From IMG/VR virus record IMGVR_UViG_3300020190_004843, positions 62,001-126,000 of that record: DNA of 64,000 bases, one strand, 5' to 3'. This document shows, in pieces, positions 44,103 to 53,012 of the stretch. The notes under the pieces were generated by a model. That model was given only the letters and a program-made list of their open reading frames with translations. It was not told the DNA's origin and ran no database searches. Position numbers and translations under genes: made by a program. Source of the DNA: a virus. The first letter of the stretch is position 1; each line of letters begins with the position of its first letter.

Positions 44103-45860
44103 TTATTTGGCTCCAAATAACCACCCGTATTTTCTGTAGTCTTCCCTCGACGCTTCGTTAATATATCTTGGATTTTGGTTGTTTGAAACAGGAATATGTG
44201 GATTAAAAAAATCAGATCTTATTTTGTTTTCACTACGCTCTGTATGCCATGAGTCTATCATAATTTTAGTTTGTTGTACAACTTTTTGTAAATTTTGAAA
44301 TGCTGTATCCCCAACATAGATTGCCATTGCTATGGACATTAATGCATCGTCATGATGACCCCTTTGATGGTCAGGTCTACCATTTACATAAATAAATTTA
44401 CCCATTTCATTTAGGAGTCTCTCTGACCTTATTTTAAATTCATGCCTCAACGCTTCCTCCAATGATGCTATTATCTGTACCCTCTTTGCATTGAAGTTGA
44501 TACCTGGTATCTTTTCGTCTCTTTTCGGATCCCACTTGTATTTGTTTCTCTCTGTCAATCCTTCAACATAGAGATTTTTATATCCTAGTTCTTGTAGTTT
44601 TCTTGCTGTAGCAACACCCATCCCACCCGTCAAATCTGTGACTATCATGGCGTTATACATTTTTCCCCACTTATAAGCTATTTCTGCTAAAACGTCAGGA
44701 GGAGTTTTACCTACATATTCAAATACTTGCTCTCTCGCATCAAAATCAATGATTTGTATACAAGAAAAATCCTCTGAGTCACCTCTTGAAACGTCTACAC
44801 CCATGATGTACCGGTGACTCATTTCAGGGTCTTTCCATATCCAAAGATTACCTGCCATCATTTTACCGTCGGGTTCTTTCACATCATTATCTTTTATTTT
44901 TGTTAAAAGATTGGAATCAAATACATTGTCGCCTGATCCAAGGAAGTTACACTCAAGTTCCTGAGCTACTTTTCTCTTGTCATATTTAAGTTTTTTTACC
45001 ATTCCCTCAAACCATGATGAACAAGGTTTATAACCCTTTTTAATATAATCTTTTACTATATCATAATTCCTTTCATACGGATTATCTACTTCCAAATTAA
45101 CAACTTCTGTGTTTTTGTAATTTTCACGGTTTAATAGATAGTCGGTAAGATCCTCACACTTCACCATTTGTAAATCCCTATTGTACCTTGGATCTTTATA
45201 CCAAAACAACTCAGTAATCTTGAAAGTATTCATGTTTCTCATTGATTGTTCATAAATTTCGTAATATATCGGGTCATACCCATTCGGAGTGGAAATTACA
45301 ATCACTTTTCCTCCTGTTGAAAGTGAGGCCATACAAGCAGCCCAAAAATCATCATCGGCCTCAATATAAGCGGCTTCGTCAAATATTAATATTGTTGGTG
45401 TATATCCGCGAAGAGCGTCTTTTGAAGTTGCAACAGCTTTTACTTCACAATTGTTTGTAAATTTGAAATGTCTTTGTGAGTTTTTTTCTATTGAAAATCC
45501 AACACCTACCCAAGCTGGCCATTGTTCTGAAAAGGATCTGACTTTGTTAGCAAACTCAACAGCAGTATCAAGTTTGTTTGCTATAATCAAGATTTTCTCA
45601 GGGTTGTTTTTTTTCGCAAAAACTAACTTTTTTGAGGCCCAAGCTGCGGTCACGGTGGATACACCCGCTTGCCTATACTTCAATGCAATATTTTCGTTAA
45701 AGTTATCGTAGTCTTCAACCAAAGTTATTTGGTCAGGAAAAAGATCCAACGGAACAAACTTTTTAACCGTATTGTCAAAAGTTTGAAGATAGGTTCTCAT
45801 CGCATACGGAGTGTTTTTCATACACTTCGTTACTTCAATAATTAATTGTTCTTTTGTCAC
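44103..45860 (-). CDS. Terminase large subunit, T4 gp17-like
   Basis: A 585-residue packaging motor starting with GTG at 45860 (MTKEQLIIEVTKC). The ATPase has a Walker A at KYRQAGVSTVTA (residues 62-72), a deviant P-loop as in T4-type terminases, and Walker B ILIFDEAAYIE (157-167), with the coupling motif VISTPNG. The nuclease has GVDVSRGDSEDFSCIQIID and the second acidic motif MIVTDLTGGMG; RGHHDDALMSIAMAI carries the third Asp. All elements needed for DNA translocation and headful cutting are present. It lies between an acidic protein and the portal. Confidence 0.93.
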   Translation of the reverse strand: MTKEQLIIEVTKCMKNTPYAMRTYLQTFDNTVKKFVPLDLFPDQITLVEDYDNFNENIALKYRQAGVSTVTAAWASKKLVFAKKNNPEKILIIANKLDTAVEFANKVRSFSEQWPAWVGVGFSIEKNSQRHFKFTNNCEVKAVATSKDALRGYTPTILIFDEAAYIEADDDFWAACMASLSTGGKVIVISTPNGYDPIYYEIYEQSMRNMNTFKITELFWYKDPRYNRDLQMVKCEDLTDYLLNRENYKNTEVVNLEVDNPYERNYDIVKDYIKKGYKPCSSWFEGMVKKLKYDKRKVAQELECNFLGSGDNVFDSNLLTKIKDNDVKEPDGKMMAGNLWIWKDPEMSHRYIMGVDVSRGDSEDFSCIQIIDFDAREQVFEYVGKTPPDVLAEIAYKWGKMYNAMIVTDLTGGMGVATARKLQELGYKNLYVEGLTERNKYKWDPKRDEKIPGINFNAKRVQIIASLEEALRHEFKIRSERLLNEMGKFIYVNGRPDHQRGHHDDALMSIAMAIYVGDTAFQNLQKVVQQTKIMIDSWHTERSENKIRSDFFNPHIPVSNNQNPRYINEASREDYRKYGWLFGAK

Positions 45861-45866
45861 TGAAAA

Positions 45867-47174
45867 TTATTTGGGTCTCGATATACCCAAACTTCCTAAG
45901 AAATCGTCTAATCCGTCTTCATCATCCCCGTCCTCAGATTCAATATCATTGTCTTCTTTGTAATTTTCAAACTCTGATTTCATGTCCTGAGCCTCTTTCA
46001 TGATTTTTTCGAACTTAGCGGTAGCTTTTTGGTTTTTGGATTTGTCCTGTGATATTGCGTCACCGATTATTTCCAAAAATTCTCTTGCTTCGATTTGGTA
46101 TAACAAGATGTGGAACCAATTTATTAATCCTTTATTAGATTCATCAAACATTTCATCGGGAAGTGAAAAACGAATTTTTTCTACAATTTCTGGCCCAATT
46201 CGAAGTTGCATTGGTTCATTTGCTAAGGTATCAACTTGTTGTTGTACCTTTGTACGCATTTCAGGTTCCTTTGGTAAACCATGTCTTCCTTTGGATTCTT
46301 CGATACCTTTTATGATTTCATGGCATAAAATTGGGAATATCAATCCTTGTGCTTTAATTACGGTATCAATTTGAGATTCTCCATCATCTTCTTCACCTTC
46401 CTCACCGCCATCCTCATCATCGGGATCTAATTCAACTTTTCCAGCAACACCAGTTCCTGTTTGGCTCATCATTTCAATCATACTCTCTGAGGTAAAATAC
46501 ATGAAATCGTTTACCGCCATGATTGCCAAGTAGAGTGAAAACAATTGTGGGTTGATGCGATCTAGGGCTCTTTTAACTGAGGGTTTTTGGAAAATATAAT
46601 GTCCCTTTTTTGCAGATCCTTGAATTATAGCATTGATGATGTTTCTCTTGTGTTTTTCCAACTCTAATTGTTCGGTATCCGTTAGATCTTCAATATCAAA
46701 AGATTGAAACTTTGGTTTTTCTTTTTCTTCTTCTTCATCTTCTTCATCTTCTTCATCTTCAGGTTCGTATCTAAAGTTTGATGTGTCTATGGGCGTACCT
46801 AATTGAGCATCTATCTTAACCCAATCTTCAGGAATTTCCGTTTCCTCCATAGAAGCTTTCTTGGCTAACTCAATCAGGGCATCACGGTTAGCCGCTTCAA
46901 TTTGCATGATTCTTGGAACACTGTTCATCATTTGCATGTAGAAAGCCTGAACTACTCTTGGACTAAGATTCCTAAGACCTGGTACAGATTTTAATTTATC
47001 TGCCACTTTGATGAATCTTGAACTTACAAGTCTTTGAACGTCTTTGGTCCCTTTTCTCATAGCAGGATTTTGAGCGAATAACCCTTGTGGGTCCGCTAAC
47101 TTTCTTTCCAATGCAGGGTCCATTCTTTCAGGTCTATCACCGTAATTTAACTGTTCTATCAGTTTCTTTGCCAT
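45867..47174 (-). CDS. Hypothetical acidic head-region protein (435 aa)
   Basis: A soluble protein, MAKKLIEQLNYGDRPERMDPA, with helical segments and two acidic low-complexity stretches (EPEDEEDEEDEEEEKEK; DPDDEDGGEEGEEDDGE) and an acidic C-terminus. No signature is recognised. It lies directly upstream of the terminase (6-bp gap), where a small terminase subunit or a neck protein would be, but it is far larger than T4 gp16. Its role is unknown. Confidence 0.55.
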   Translation of the reverse strand: MAKKLIEQLNYGDRPERMDPALERKLADPQGLFAQNPAMRKGTKDVQRLVSSRFIKVADKLKSVPGLRNLSPRVVQAFYMQMMNSVPRIMQIEAANRDALIELAKKASMEETEIPEDWVKIDAQLGTPIDTSNFRYEPEDEEDEEDEEEEKEKPKFQSFDIEDLTDTEQLELEKHKRNIINAIIQGSAKKGHYIFQKPSVKRALDRINPQLFSLYLAIMAVNDFMYFTSESMIEMMSQTGTGVAGKVELDPDDEDGGEEGEEDDGESQIDTVIKAQGLIFPILCHEIIKGIEESKGRHGLPKEPEMRTKVQQQVDTLANEPMQLRIGPEIVEKIRFSLPDEMFDESNKGLINWFHILLYQIEAREFLEIIGDAISQDKSKNQKATAKFEKIMKEAQDMKSEFENYKEDNDIESEDGDDEDGLDDFLGSLGISRPK

Positions 47175-47176
47175 GA

Positions 47177-47983
47177 TTATTTATCTAGTATGTTCTTTAT
47201 TAAGTTTAATACTTCTGATTTAGCTTTTTCGTACTCGGCCTTGGGAGCGGGTTTTTCTCCAGGATTAGGGTTTTTGAGTGGGTGACTCGGCTTTTTTGGT
47301 TTTGTACCAGGTTTTGGTTTTGTTGTAGGTCTTGTCTCAGGTTTTGAAGGCGCCACCGCAGGTCCATCTTCAACCAAGTGTTTCATCAATTCACCCTTTG
47401 TCATTCTTGGAGGTATGTGTTTTGATACTAATTCCATGATCTTTGCTTCAATGAATAAAGATAAAGGATTATTCCCCTCTTGTATGGATTTTTTTACCTG
47501 TTTAACACATCTTTCAAATTTTTTTGTCTTTTTTGGTCCAAGTTGTGCATGACATATTGCATATGGATTAGACTTATTTTCTTTTTTCTCAGAGATTTCT
47601 TTTTCCTTATCAATTTGCTTATCACCTAAATCACCCATACCATCCGGTCCTTGTACTTGTACAGGATCTTGTGTTGTTCCACCTGCCGTTTTATCCATTG
47701 TGGATATATCAGTGTCAGGTTGTTCTGTCATTTCTATTTCAGTGGTGACCATTACTTCTTTTTTGTTAGGGTCTAACGAGAGAGTCATATTTCCAATCTT
47801 TCCACCTTGTGGTCCAACTTTGTAAGTTGTTTTACCAGGAACCTCTGTGACTTGTTCGGATGTGACTTGTTCGGATATCATTTTCGAATGAAGAATGTTT
47901 ATTTGAGATTCTGACATTTTTGCCACTGTGTCAGGTTTCAATCCTACTTCAACAAGATCCAAGGCTTTTTTATTAATTTTCAT
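47177..47983 (-). CDS. Hypothetical Lys/Pro-rich protein (268 aa)
   Basis: Start at ATG 47983 (MKINKKALDLVEVGLKPD), preceded by AAAGGAA, one of the few Shine-Dalgarno-like sites in the window. The middle holds a short Cys-containing module (SNPYAICHAQLGPKKTKKF, then ERCVKQVKK) that looks like a small zinc-binding or disulfide motif seen in other phage proteins. The C-terminal part is Pro/Lys-rich (TKPKPGTKPKKPSHPLK). It overlaps the preceding gene by 11 bp. Virion role presumed from position. Confidence 0.55.
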   Translation of the reverse strand: MKINKKALDLVEVGLKPDTVAKMSESQINILHSKMISEQVTSEQVTEVPGKTTYKVGPQGGKIGNMTLSLDPNKKEVMVTTEIEMTEQPDTDISTMDKTAGGTTQDPVQVQGPDGMGDLGDKQIDKEKEISEKKENKSNPYAICHAQLGPKKTKKFERCVKQVKKSIQEGNNPLSLFIEAKIMELVSKHIPPRMTKGELMKHLVEDGPAVAPSKPETRPTTKPKPGTKPKKPSHPLKNPNPGEKPAPKAEYEKAKSEVLNLIKNILDK

Positions 47984-48362
47984 AAGATTCCTTTTTTTCA
48001 ATCTTGAGAATCAAATCTTTTGAATATAAAATGTCAGTAATCTCATCCTCACTTTGTCCAAATCTGAATACCATCCTATTTTCAATTTCATCGTTTTCCC
48101 AGGCTAATGCAATAACTCCGTCTACCGCATCTATCATACTGAAATAATCAGAGTTCTGAATTAAATCCAACTTTATATCGGTATTTTTCAGAACTCCAAT
48201 TTTTTTCACATATTTCAAATCGGGTGGTTGAGGGTAACCATTTGATGGTTTACTATCCCAATTTTCACCCCAAACATCTTTCTCGTCCGAGAATATGAAC
48301 TCATACAAATTATCACCTCTAAAGTTAGGACCAAGTCCATTAACGTAGATTAGATAGCTCAT
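47973..48362 (-). CDS. Hypothetical protein (129 aa)
   Basis: MSYLIYVNGLGPNFRGDNLYE starts a compact, strand-rich soluble protein; DIKLDLIQNSDYFSMIDAVDGVIALAWEN is well conserved-looking. The ATG overlaps the preceding TGA (ATGA) and its end overlaps the next gene. It resembles small head-to-tail or neck proteins in size only. No family recognised. Confidence 0.6.
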   Translation of the reverse strand: MSYLIYVNGLGPNFRGDNLYEFIFSDEKDVWGENWDSKPSNGYPQPPDLKYVKKIGVLKNTDIKLDLIQNSDYFSMIDAVDGVIALAWENDEIENRMVFRFGQSEDEITDILYSKDLILKIEKKESYEN

Positions 48363-49744
48363 AAAACCAAGCCTTCAGGTGAAATTTTAGTTTGTTTATT
48401 GTTCTTTTCAAAAACTAAATTTTTCTTATTAGTTTTACCAACTAAAGAGAATCCAAAGTTTTCTTCTAAAAATTTTTCAGAAGCAAGCTCTTGTTCAATT
48501 GACTCAGCTAGTTTTCTTACTGAACTCATATTCTTTTCAACAACGTGTTTTTTTTGAATTTTTTTTGTTGCTAATTTTTCCTGTACCATTCTTTTTTCAG
48601 AATCTTTGACTTCAAAATATTTTGAAAGAACTTTGTCAACCTTAGATTCTGAAAATAAATGATCCATTAAACTCATTTCCATCTTTCCTCCTTCCTCCTC
48701 CTCAATTTCTTCCTCACTTGTGAACATATCAGAAATTTTGTCTGCCGCTTTATCCGCCACAAACGACATAGCTAATCTTTCAATTGCCGGTCCAATTGCA
48801 GCTTGAATTTGTTCTCCCGCCTCAATCTTACCGAATCCCTCGGGTTGTGCTCCTGCGTCAACCATATCAGCGTCGTTCTCAATATCCATATAGTTTTGAA
48901 TGTCTTCAACCTCAGTATCATCAGTGATATCTGTACCGTCTTTATCATCTCCACCGTCAATAACAGCGTCAGCCTCATCAGATTCAAACTTATTAACAAT
49001 TTCATCTTTATCCTCGGTAGATAAACTAGCTAGATCCACAGAAGAAAGAACCATGTTGATTACATATTTGATATTTTCGGAAGACATTTCATTTTCTGAT
49101 GAGAATTGTCTTATTTTTTGAGTAAGTTTTCCTGTTAGTTTTTGAATTACTTTAAATGAAACAGGCTCAGAGTCCATTGTTTCGGAACCTGCCTCCACTT
49201 CCATATTTTCACCTGTTGGTACGTCTTCAACAGGAGTTTCCTCAGGTGCAGGAGTTTCCTCAGGTGCAGGAGTTTCCTCAGCCGCTGGGAGTTCTGGTTC
49301 AGGTAGAGTTGGAGCCATAGGTTCTTCAGGTGCTACCGGAGCTTCTGGAGCTTCTGGAGCTGGTTGAGGACTTTTCAGAACGAATTTTTTTTGTTCTCCA
49401 AATAAAGAAACTTGTTCATCATTACCAATAACTGAATTATTTTCTTTGATCATCAAGTTCAATTTCTTTAATGCTTGTGAGTAACTCGAAAAATATTTTC
49501 TGTTCTGCATCGGTTCGATGTAGTCACCTTGGCCCTCGGAAACCATTTTCTTGATAATGTAACCTTGTTTTTCTTTTACAATACCGTACTGATTTCCGTC
49601 AGCAAATGTTATGTTGTAATGAGTGGAAGAATTTTCATTGATAGATTCGGTTGCAGTATCTTTGTACTTAGCAATCTCCATGATCCTTTTGATCTTGTCC
49701 AAACCGTCTAATCTTTCACTACCTAATGGTTTGATGTCCGCCAT
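48359..49744 (-). CDS. Hypothetical head-region protein with Pro/Glu repeats (461 aa)
   Basis: Residues 1-115 form a globular part (MADIKPLGSERLDGLDKIKR). Residues about 125-190 are Ala/Pro/Glu repeats (PEETPAPEETPAPEETP), then acidic and helical regions (QKLTGKLTQKIRQFSSENE; KMEMSLMDHLFSESKVDKVLS). The C-terminus has NFGFSLVGKTNKKNLVFEKN. Composition suits an internal scaffold or core protein. The stop TGA overlaps the next ATG. It is not related to a named family I can recognise. Confidence 0.55.
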   Translation of the reverse strand: MADIKPLGSERLDGLDKIKRIMEIAKYKDTATESINENSSTHYNITFADGNQYGIVKEKQGYIIKKMVSEGQGDYIEPMQNRKYFSSYSQALKKLNLMIKENNSVIGNDEQVSLFGEQKKFVLKSPQPAPEAPEAPVAPEEPMAPTLPEPELPAAEETPAPEETPAPEETPVEDVPTGENMEVEAGSETMDSEPVSFKVIQKLTGKLTQKIRQFSSENEMSSENIKYVINMVLSSVDLASLSTEDKDEIVNKFESDEADAVIDGGDDKDGTDITDDTEVEDIQNYMDIENDADMVDAGAQPEGFGKIEAGEQIQAAIGPAIERLAMSFVADKAADKISDMFTSEEEIEEEEGGKMEMSLMDHLFSESKVDKVLSKYFEVKDSEKRMVQEKLATKKIQKKHVVEKNMSSVRKLAESIEQELASEKFLEENFGFSLVGKTNKKNLVFEKNNKQTKISPEGLVL

Positions 49745-49768
49745 GATTTTTATTTTTAACTGTTTTTT

Positions 49769-49954
49769 TTAATTATTTAGTCCGTCAAATCCACCTAATG
49801 TCACAGCACTTAAATCTACAATTGAATTGTCTCCCTCTGCCGTTGTTGCGACAGGATGTGGTACAACTGAACCCGCAGGTGCTGTCCCTCCACTAAAGGA
49901 ACCTAACATTCCAATTGTGTATTCATAAAAAGTATTTGCTGAAATAGTTGGCAT
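49769..49954 (-). CDS. Small hypothetical protein (61 aa)
   Basis: MPTISANTFYEYTIGMLGSF is followed by a Gly/Ala/Thr-rich segment (GGTAPAGSVVPHPVATTAE). Hydrophobic and small, but without a clear membrane helix. It has a late-type octamer 10 nt upstream, which supports it being expressed. It could be a head decoration or lysis-type protein; this is a guess. Confidence 0.5.
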   Translation of the reverse strand: MPTISANTFYEYTIGMLGSFSGGTAPAGSVVPHPVATTAEGDNSIVDLSAVTLGGFDGLNN

Positions 49955-49964
49955 TTTTTTTCTT

Positions 49965-49972
49965 TATAAATA
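49965..49972 (-). promoter_or_regulatory. Late-promoter-like TATTTATA
   Basis: Minus-strand octamer 10 nt before the ATG at 49954, within the 42-bp gap after the lysin fusion gene. Confidence 0.6.
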
Positions 49973-49996
49973 TACGTCGGGCGTAAATAATTTAAA

Positions 49997-52003
49997 TTAT
50001 GCTAGATCCTTAATTTTCGGAGAAGCCCCTCTCTCATAGGAGTTTACCACTTTAGCAACTAAGTCCCCCGTCCCCCAAGTTTCTAAAGACGGACATTTGG
50101 ATATCTCTGAAGCACCACTATCATTTTTTAACCCTTGAACAATACAAGAGTATCTTCCATTTCTTAAAGTTTTTAGCGTTGCAACCATACCGTCCTCTTT
50201 CGAAAGATAATTTTGTACCCCTACTTTGTTCATGTTTGTAGAACCTGGTAATTTCCAAGTTGTATTGAATGGGTTATTTCTTCCTCCTTTACCTTCCGCT
50301 TGTCTCCACGCGTATAAAAATTTTAGATTTTCACTTGTAACAGGTGCATCTAATTCTTGTAACAATCTCTCATAGAAATTTTTATCTGTAATATTTCCTG
50401 TATCTATTTCTTTTTTTGTTTGGATTTTTGAGAGATCATTTTCTGAAAAATTTCTTATCACCAACATGGCTGCGAGATATCTTAAATCAAATCCATCGAT
50501 TTTTCCATCTGATGAAATGGAAACTGATTTTTGAAATTCTTTGGTTGCATTTTCTGTTTCAGGACCGAACTTTCCATCAACTCCCCATTTTGGTAAGGAA
50601 AATCCTAAAAATTGTAATGCGGTTTGAATTGCTTCAACTTCTTTCTCGTATTTTATATTTTTCGGATAGTACTGAAAAGACTTATTTGTTTCAGCAAGCT
50701 TAATCAATTCCTGTATAAAGTTTGATTTTCCAACAATGTTAGATATTTCTTCATCCTCACTGAATTTTTTACCATACTTACCCAACTTCTGTCCTTGAGC
50801 ACATTTTAAACTTCCATCATCATTCAAAAATTCTCTTATATTGTGCCCCCATTCTATTCCAATGTGAACATGATCATATGAACTATTTGGGAAATCCATC
50901 ACGTATCCTAACAATTGACCACATTCTACTTTACTACCCTTTCTAATTTGTACTCCTTTTAAATGAGTGTAGTATATGTCAGGAAGACCATTATCGCTAT
51001 CAATTGTGAAGCTTTGACCATATAATTTTTTTCCCTTTGTTTTAATTACATCATCACCATAATCGGTAAATGTTTTTAACGTACCCCCCGCCAGAGCAAA
51101 AACAGGATCTCCGACAGATGCTTTAACATCCCATGCGTTTGCTGAAGCCCATCCACTTTGACCGGCATGTGCCCCATCCTTTGGTATACTCATATTCTCA
51201 CCTCCAAGTAAATGTCCACTTGAAGGTGCTTCTTGTAAAAATTTAATTATACTTTCTTTCAAAGATTGTTCTATTGATAATTCTTGATCTACGTAATTGT
51301 TGTATGTATTAAATAATTTTTCAATCATTCCGTTTCTTCTTAGAAATTTGAAAGTAAGATTTTCATAAGAAAGTTCACCCTCTTTTTCCAGTCCTGATTT
51401 TCTATATTCTTTGAGTTTGTCTTTTAAATCCCCAATCATCTTTTTCCCTTTTTCCAAATCATCTTTATCAAGTGACTCTAAAGCATTTTCGATTTTTTCA
51501 TTCCAGTTCTTCACTTTATCTTCTATGACAGACTTATCAATTTTATTTTTCATCTTTTCAGGTCTATTAATCCACTCATCATCCATAACTGAATAAACTC
51601 CTGAACTATCATGTTTCTCATCGTCACCCTGAGCATATAACTCTACATCATATCCGAAGATTTTGATGTCGTGTTTTTCGTTAAAAAGTTGTTTTTTTAA
51701 ATTAAATAACTCTTTGTAAGTTTCCTCATGTTTACCAAATTTTTTCAAATCTACAATAACATGAAGATCAAAGTCTGAATATTCTGACCAGTTGAAGTTT
51801 GATAAAGATCCTGTTAGAGTAATATCTTCAACAAAAGCATCTTCACCCAAATAATCAATGAATTGGTTAGCGATCTTCATCAAACCCTTTCTGACTTTGG
51901 GTTTCATTTTAGATTTTTTTGGATCATCAGAATTCTCCCAAATTTTTGGGTTAAGGGTGTCCCTCAGTGTAAAACTGTCAAGTATTTTTTGGAAATTACT
52001 CAT
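49997..52003 (-). CDS. Nucleotidyltransferase-peptidoglycan hydrolase fusion, 668 aa
   Basis: At least four modules in one protein. Residues about 55-125: Pol-beta-type nucleotidyltransferase, with TGSLSNFNWSEYSDFDLHVIVD (GS at 65-66, Asp77 and Asp79) and a third acid at about 119-121. Residues 240-258: helix ending FLQE before APSSG, a match to the prohead protease site. Residues 275-390: M23-like peptidase with Asp292, catalytic His347 in YYTHLK and HVH at 378-380, but Ala288 where the first zinc-binding His should be. Residues 452-515: peptidoglycan-binding domain (WGVDGKFGPETENATKEFQ). Residues 540-668: lysozyme-like domain with AWRQAEG. It is probably a virion protein acting on the cell wall at entry. 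A late octamer lies 4 nt upstream. Confidence 0.72.
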   Translation of the reverse strand: MSNFQKILDSFTLRDTLNPKIWENSDDPKKSKMKPKVRKGLMKIANQFIDYLGEDAFVEDITLTGSLSNFNWSEYSDFDLHVIVDLKKFGKHEETYKELFNLKKQLFNEKHDIKIFGYDVELYAQGDDEKHDSSGVYSVMDDEWINRPEKMKNKIDKSVIEDKVKNWNEKIENALESLDKDDLEKGKKMIGDLKDKLKEYRKSGLEKEGELSYENLTFKFLRRNGMIEKLFNTYNNYVDQELSIEQSLKESIIKFLQEAPSSGHLLGGENMSIPKDGAHAGQSGWASANAWDVKASVGDPVFALAGGTLKTFTDYGDDVIKTKGKKLYGQSFTIDSDNGLPDIYYTHLKGVQIRKGSKVECGQLLGYVMDFPNSSYDHVHIGIEWGHNIREFLNDDGSLKCAQGQKLGKYGKKFSEDEEISNIVGKSNFIQELIKLAETNKSFQYYPKNIKYEKEVEAIQTALQFLGFSLPKWGVDGKFGPETENATKEFQKSVSISSDGKIDGFDLRYLAAMLVIRNFSENDLSKIQTKKEIDTGNITDKNFYERLLQELDAPVTSENLKFLYAWRQAEGKGGRNNPFNTTWKLPGSTNMNKVGVQNYLSKEDGMVATLKTLRNGRYSCIVQGLKNDSGASEISKCPSLETWGTGDLVAKVVNSYERGASPKIKDLA

Positions 52004-52007
52004 CTGA

Positions 52008-52015
52008 TATAAATA
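52008..52015 (-). promoter_or_regulatory. Late-promoter-like TATTTATA
   Basis: Minus-strand octamer 4 nt before the ATG at 52003 of the lysin fusion. Spacing is like that at 26735 and 62053. Confidence 0.6.
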
Positions 52016-52024
52016 CTCAGTGAG

Positions 52025-52267
52025 CTAGAGTTTTTTGTAAGAAAACTTTTTAGCTATTTCACTCATAAAAAACTTACCCTGAGATTCAGCCATTCTGAAT
52101 TTGGTGTAAGTTGAGTGAGGTACATCGCTATATTCGTAAATCAATCCGTTATTGAATTCACAAACTAGTGATTTTAGTTCTGTGTCGTATGTTGTTTTAC
52201 TAATATTTGATGACACAATCTCGTTAATAATTTTAAATCCGTCAATCGTCTCTTTTTTTACTGCCAT
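52025..52267 (-). CDS. KTSC-domain protein (80 aa)
   Basis: A small protein with the KTSC domain pattern: SSNISKTTYDTELKSLVCEF, then NGLIYEYSDVPHSTYTKFRMAESQGKFF. The order is strand, N-G-x-x-Y-x-Y, V-P, then a helix with S-x-G-K-F-F-x-x-x-I. The domain is found alone or fused to nucleases and lysyl-tRNA synthetases; its biochemical role is unknown. The start overlaps the end of the gene upstream by 26 bp, so translation is coupled. Length is typical of stand-alone members. Confidence 0.75.
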   Translation of the reverse strand: MAVKKETIDGFKIINEIVSSNISKTTYDTELKSLVCEFNNGLIYEYSDVPHSTYTKFRMAESQGKFFMSEIAKKFSYKKL

Positions 52268-52556
52268 TTTCTAAAGGGGTTATAAGATTAATTTTATTCA
52301 TTATTGACTGTAAATAAAGCCGAAAATCCTCATCCCGTACTTCGAAACCAAAGGCTCGAAGTTGTTTTTTTAATTCACTGATAAGCATCCCTATTTCATT
52401 TCCGATTTCAAAAATTCTTTCGGGACCAGAACTTATATTTTTTAATTGTTCCTCAGTGTATCCCAACTCTTGGAACATAATTCTTAACTCAAGATATTTT
52501 TGTAATATCTCTTGAGCCGATAAAGTATCTTCAACAAATTTTTTCCAATTATCCAT
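52242..52556 (-). CDS. Hypothetical helical protein (104 aa)
   Basis: Start placed at ATG 52556 (MDNWKKFVEDTLSAQEIL) because a longer frame reaching 52613 runs through the terminator hairpin of the hsp20 gene. A GTATTTACATTG variant of the late motif precedes the chosen ATG by a few bases. The protein is a helical bundle-like sequence with no recognised domain, ending SKKRDD. It is co-directional with the KTSC gene, which it overlaps. Confidence 0.55.
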   Translation of the reverse strand: MDNWKKFVEDTLSAQEILQKYLELRIMFQELGYTEEQLKNISSGPERIFEIGNEIGMLISELKKQLRAFGFEVRDEDFRLYLQSIMNKINLITPLENGSKKRDD

Positions 52557-52569
52557 CAATGTAAATACA

Positions 52570-52596
52570 AATCCCCCACTTTTTAGGTAGGGGATT
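52570..52596 (-). terminator. Rho-independent terminator after hsp20
   Basis: AATCCCC at 52570-52576 pairs with GGGGATT at 52590-52596. It lies about 20 nt after the Hsp20 stop. The T-tract is weak (TGTATTT). Confidence 0.65.
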
Positions 52597-52616
52597 CGAT
52601 CTTGAATGAGCATTTA

Positions 52617-53012
52617 TTATAAAATCGAAATTTTCTTTTTCTCTTGTTTTTTAAATCCTGGAATAAATACAGTCAATAAACCGTCTTCGATTGTTGCTTC
52701 GATTAATTCTAGATTATGGTCTGTACCGAGTTTGAATTGTTTGTTTATGGATTTGTAAATTTCTTCCCCGTTCATCTTATATTTTCTTTTCCCTTGAATT
52801 GCCATAACACCGTCCTCGATTTCAACTTTTAAGTTTTCTTTGTTAAATCCTGGCGCTTCGAATAATAGGTAAGCTCCATCTTTAGTTTGATTAACCTCGT
52901 AATTGTTTTCGCTATCTGTTTTAGAGATTACAGAGGTTTTTGAGTACGTGTTAGGATTTTGGTTGAATAATCTTTCGAAGATTTCATTCAAATCGTTTGG
53001 TCCGTAAATCAT
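52617..53012 (-). CDS. Small heat shock protein (Hsp20/alpha-crystallin)
   Basis: An ATP-independent holdase that binds unfolding proteins. The 131-residue protein has the alpha-crystallin domain: AYLLFEAPGFNKENLKVEIEDGVMAIQGKR (strand with the L/F-x-x-P-G-x-x-x-E-x-L/I motif), then a loop and ATIEDGLLTVFIPG (the A-x-L-x-x-G-L/V-L-x-V-x-I/V-P motif). The N-terminal arm is short, containing FERLFNQNP. It is a common cargo of T4-like phages. It diverges from the ClpC-like gene across a 194-bp control region with three operator-like repeats, suggesting shared regulation. Confidence 0.9.
   Translation of the reverse strand: MIYGPNDLNEIFERLFNQNPNTYSKTSVISKTDSENNYEVNQTKDGAYLLFEAPGFNKENLKVEIEDGVMAIQGKRKYKMNGEEIYKSINKQFKLGTDHNLELIEATIEDGLLTVFIPGFKKQEKKKISIL

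Noticed and set aside
52557-52613. Longer N-terminus for the gene at 52242
   Set aside because: The extension crosses the hsp20 terminator hairpin; the ATG at 52556 has a better upstream context.
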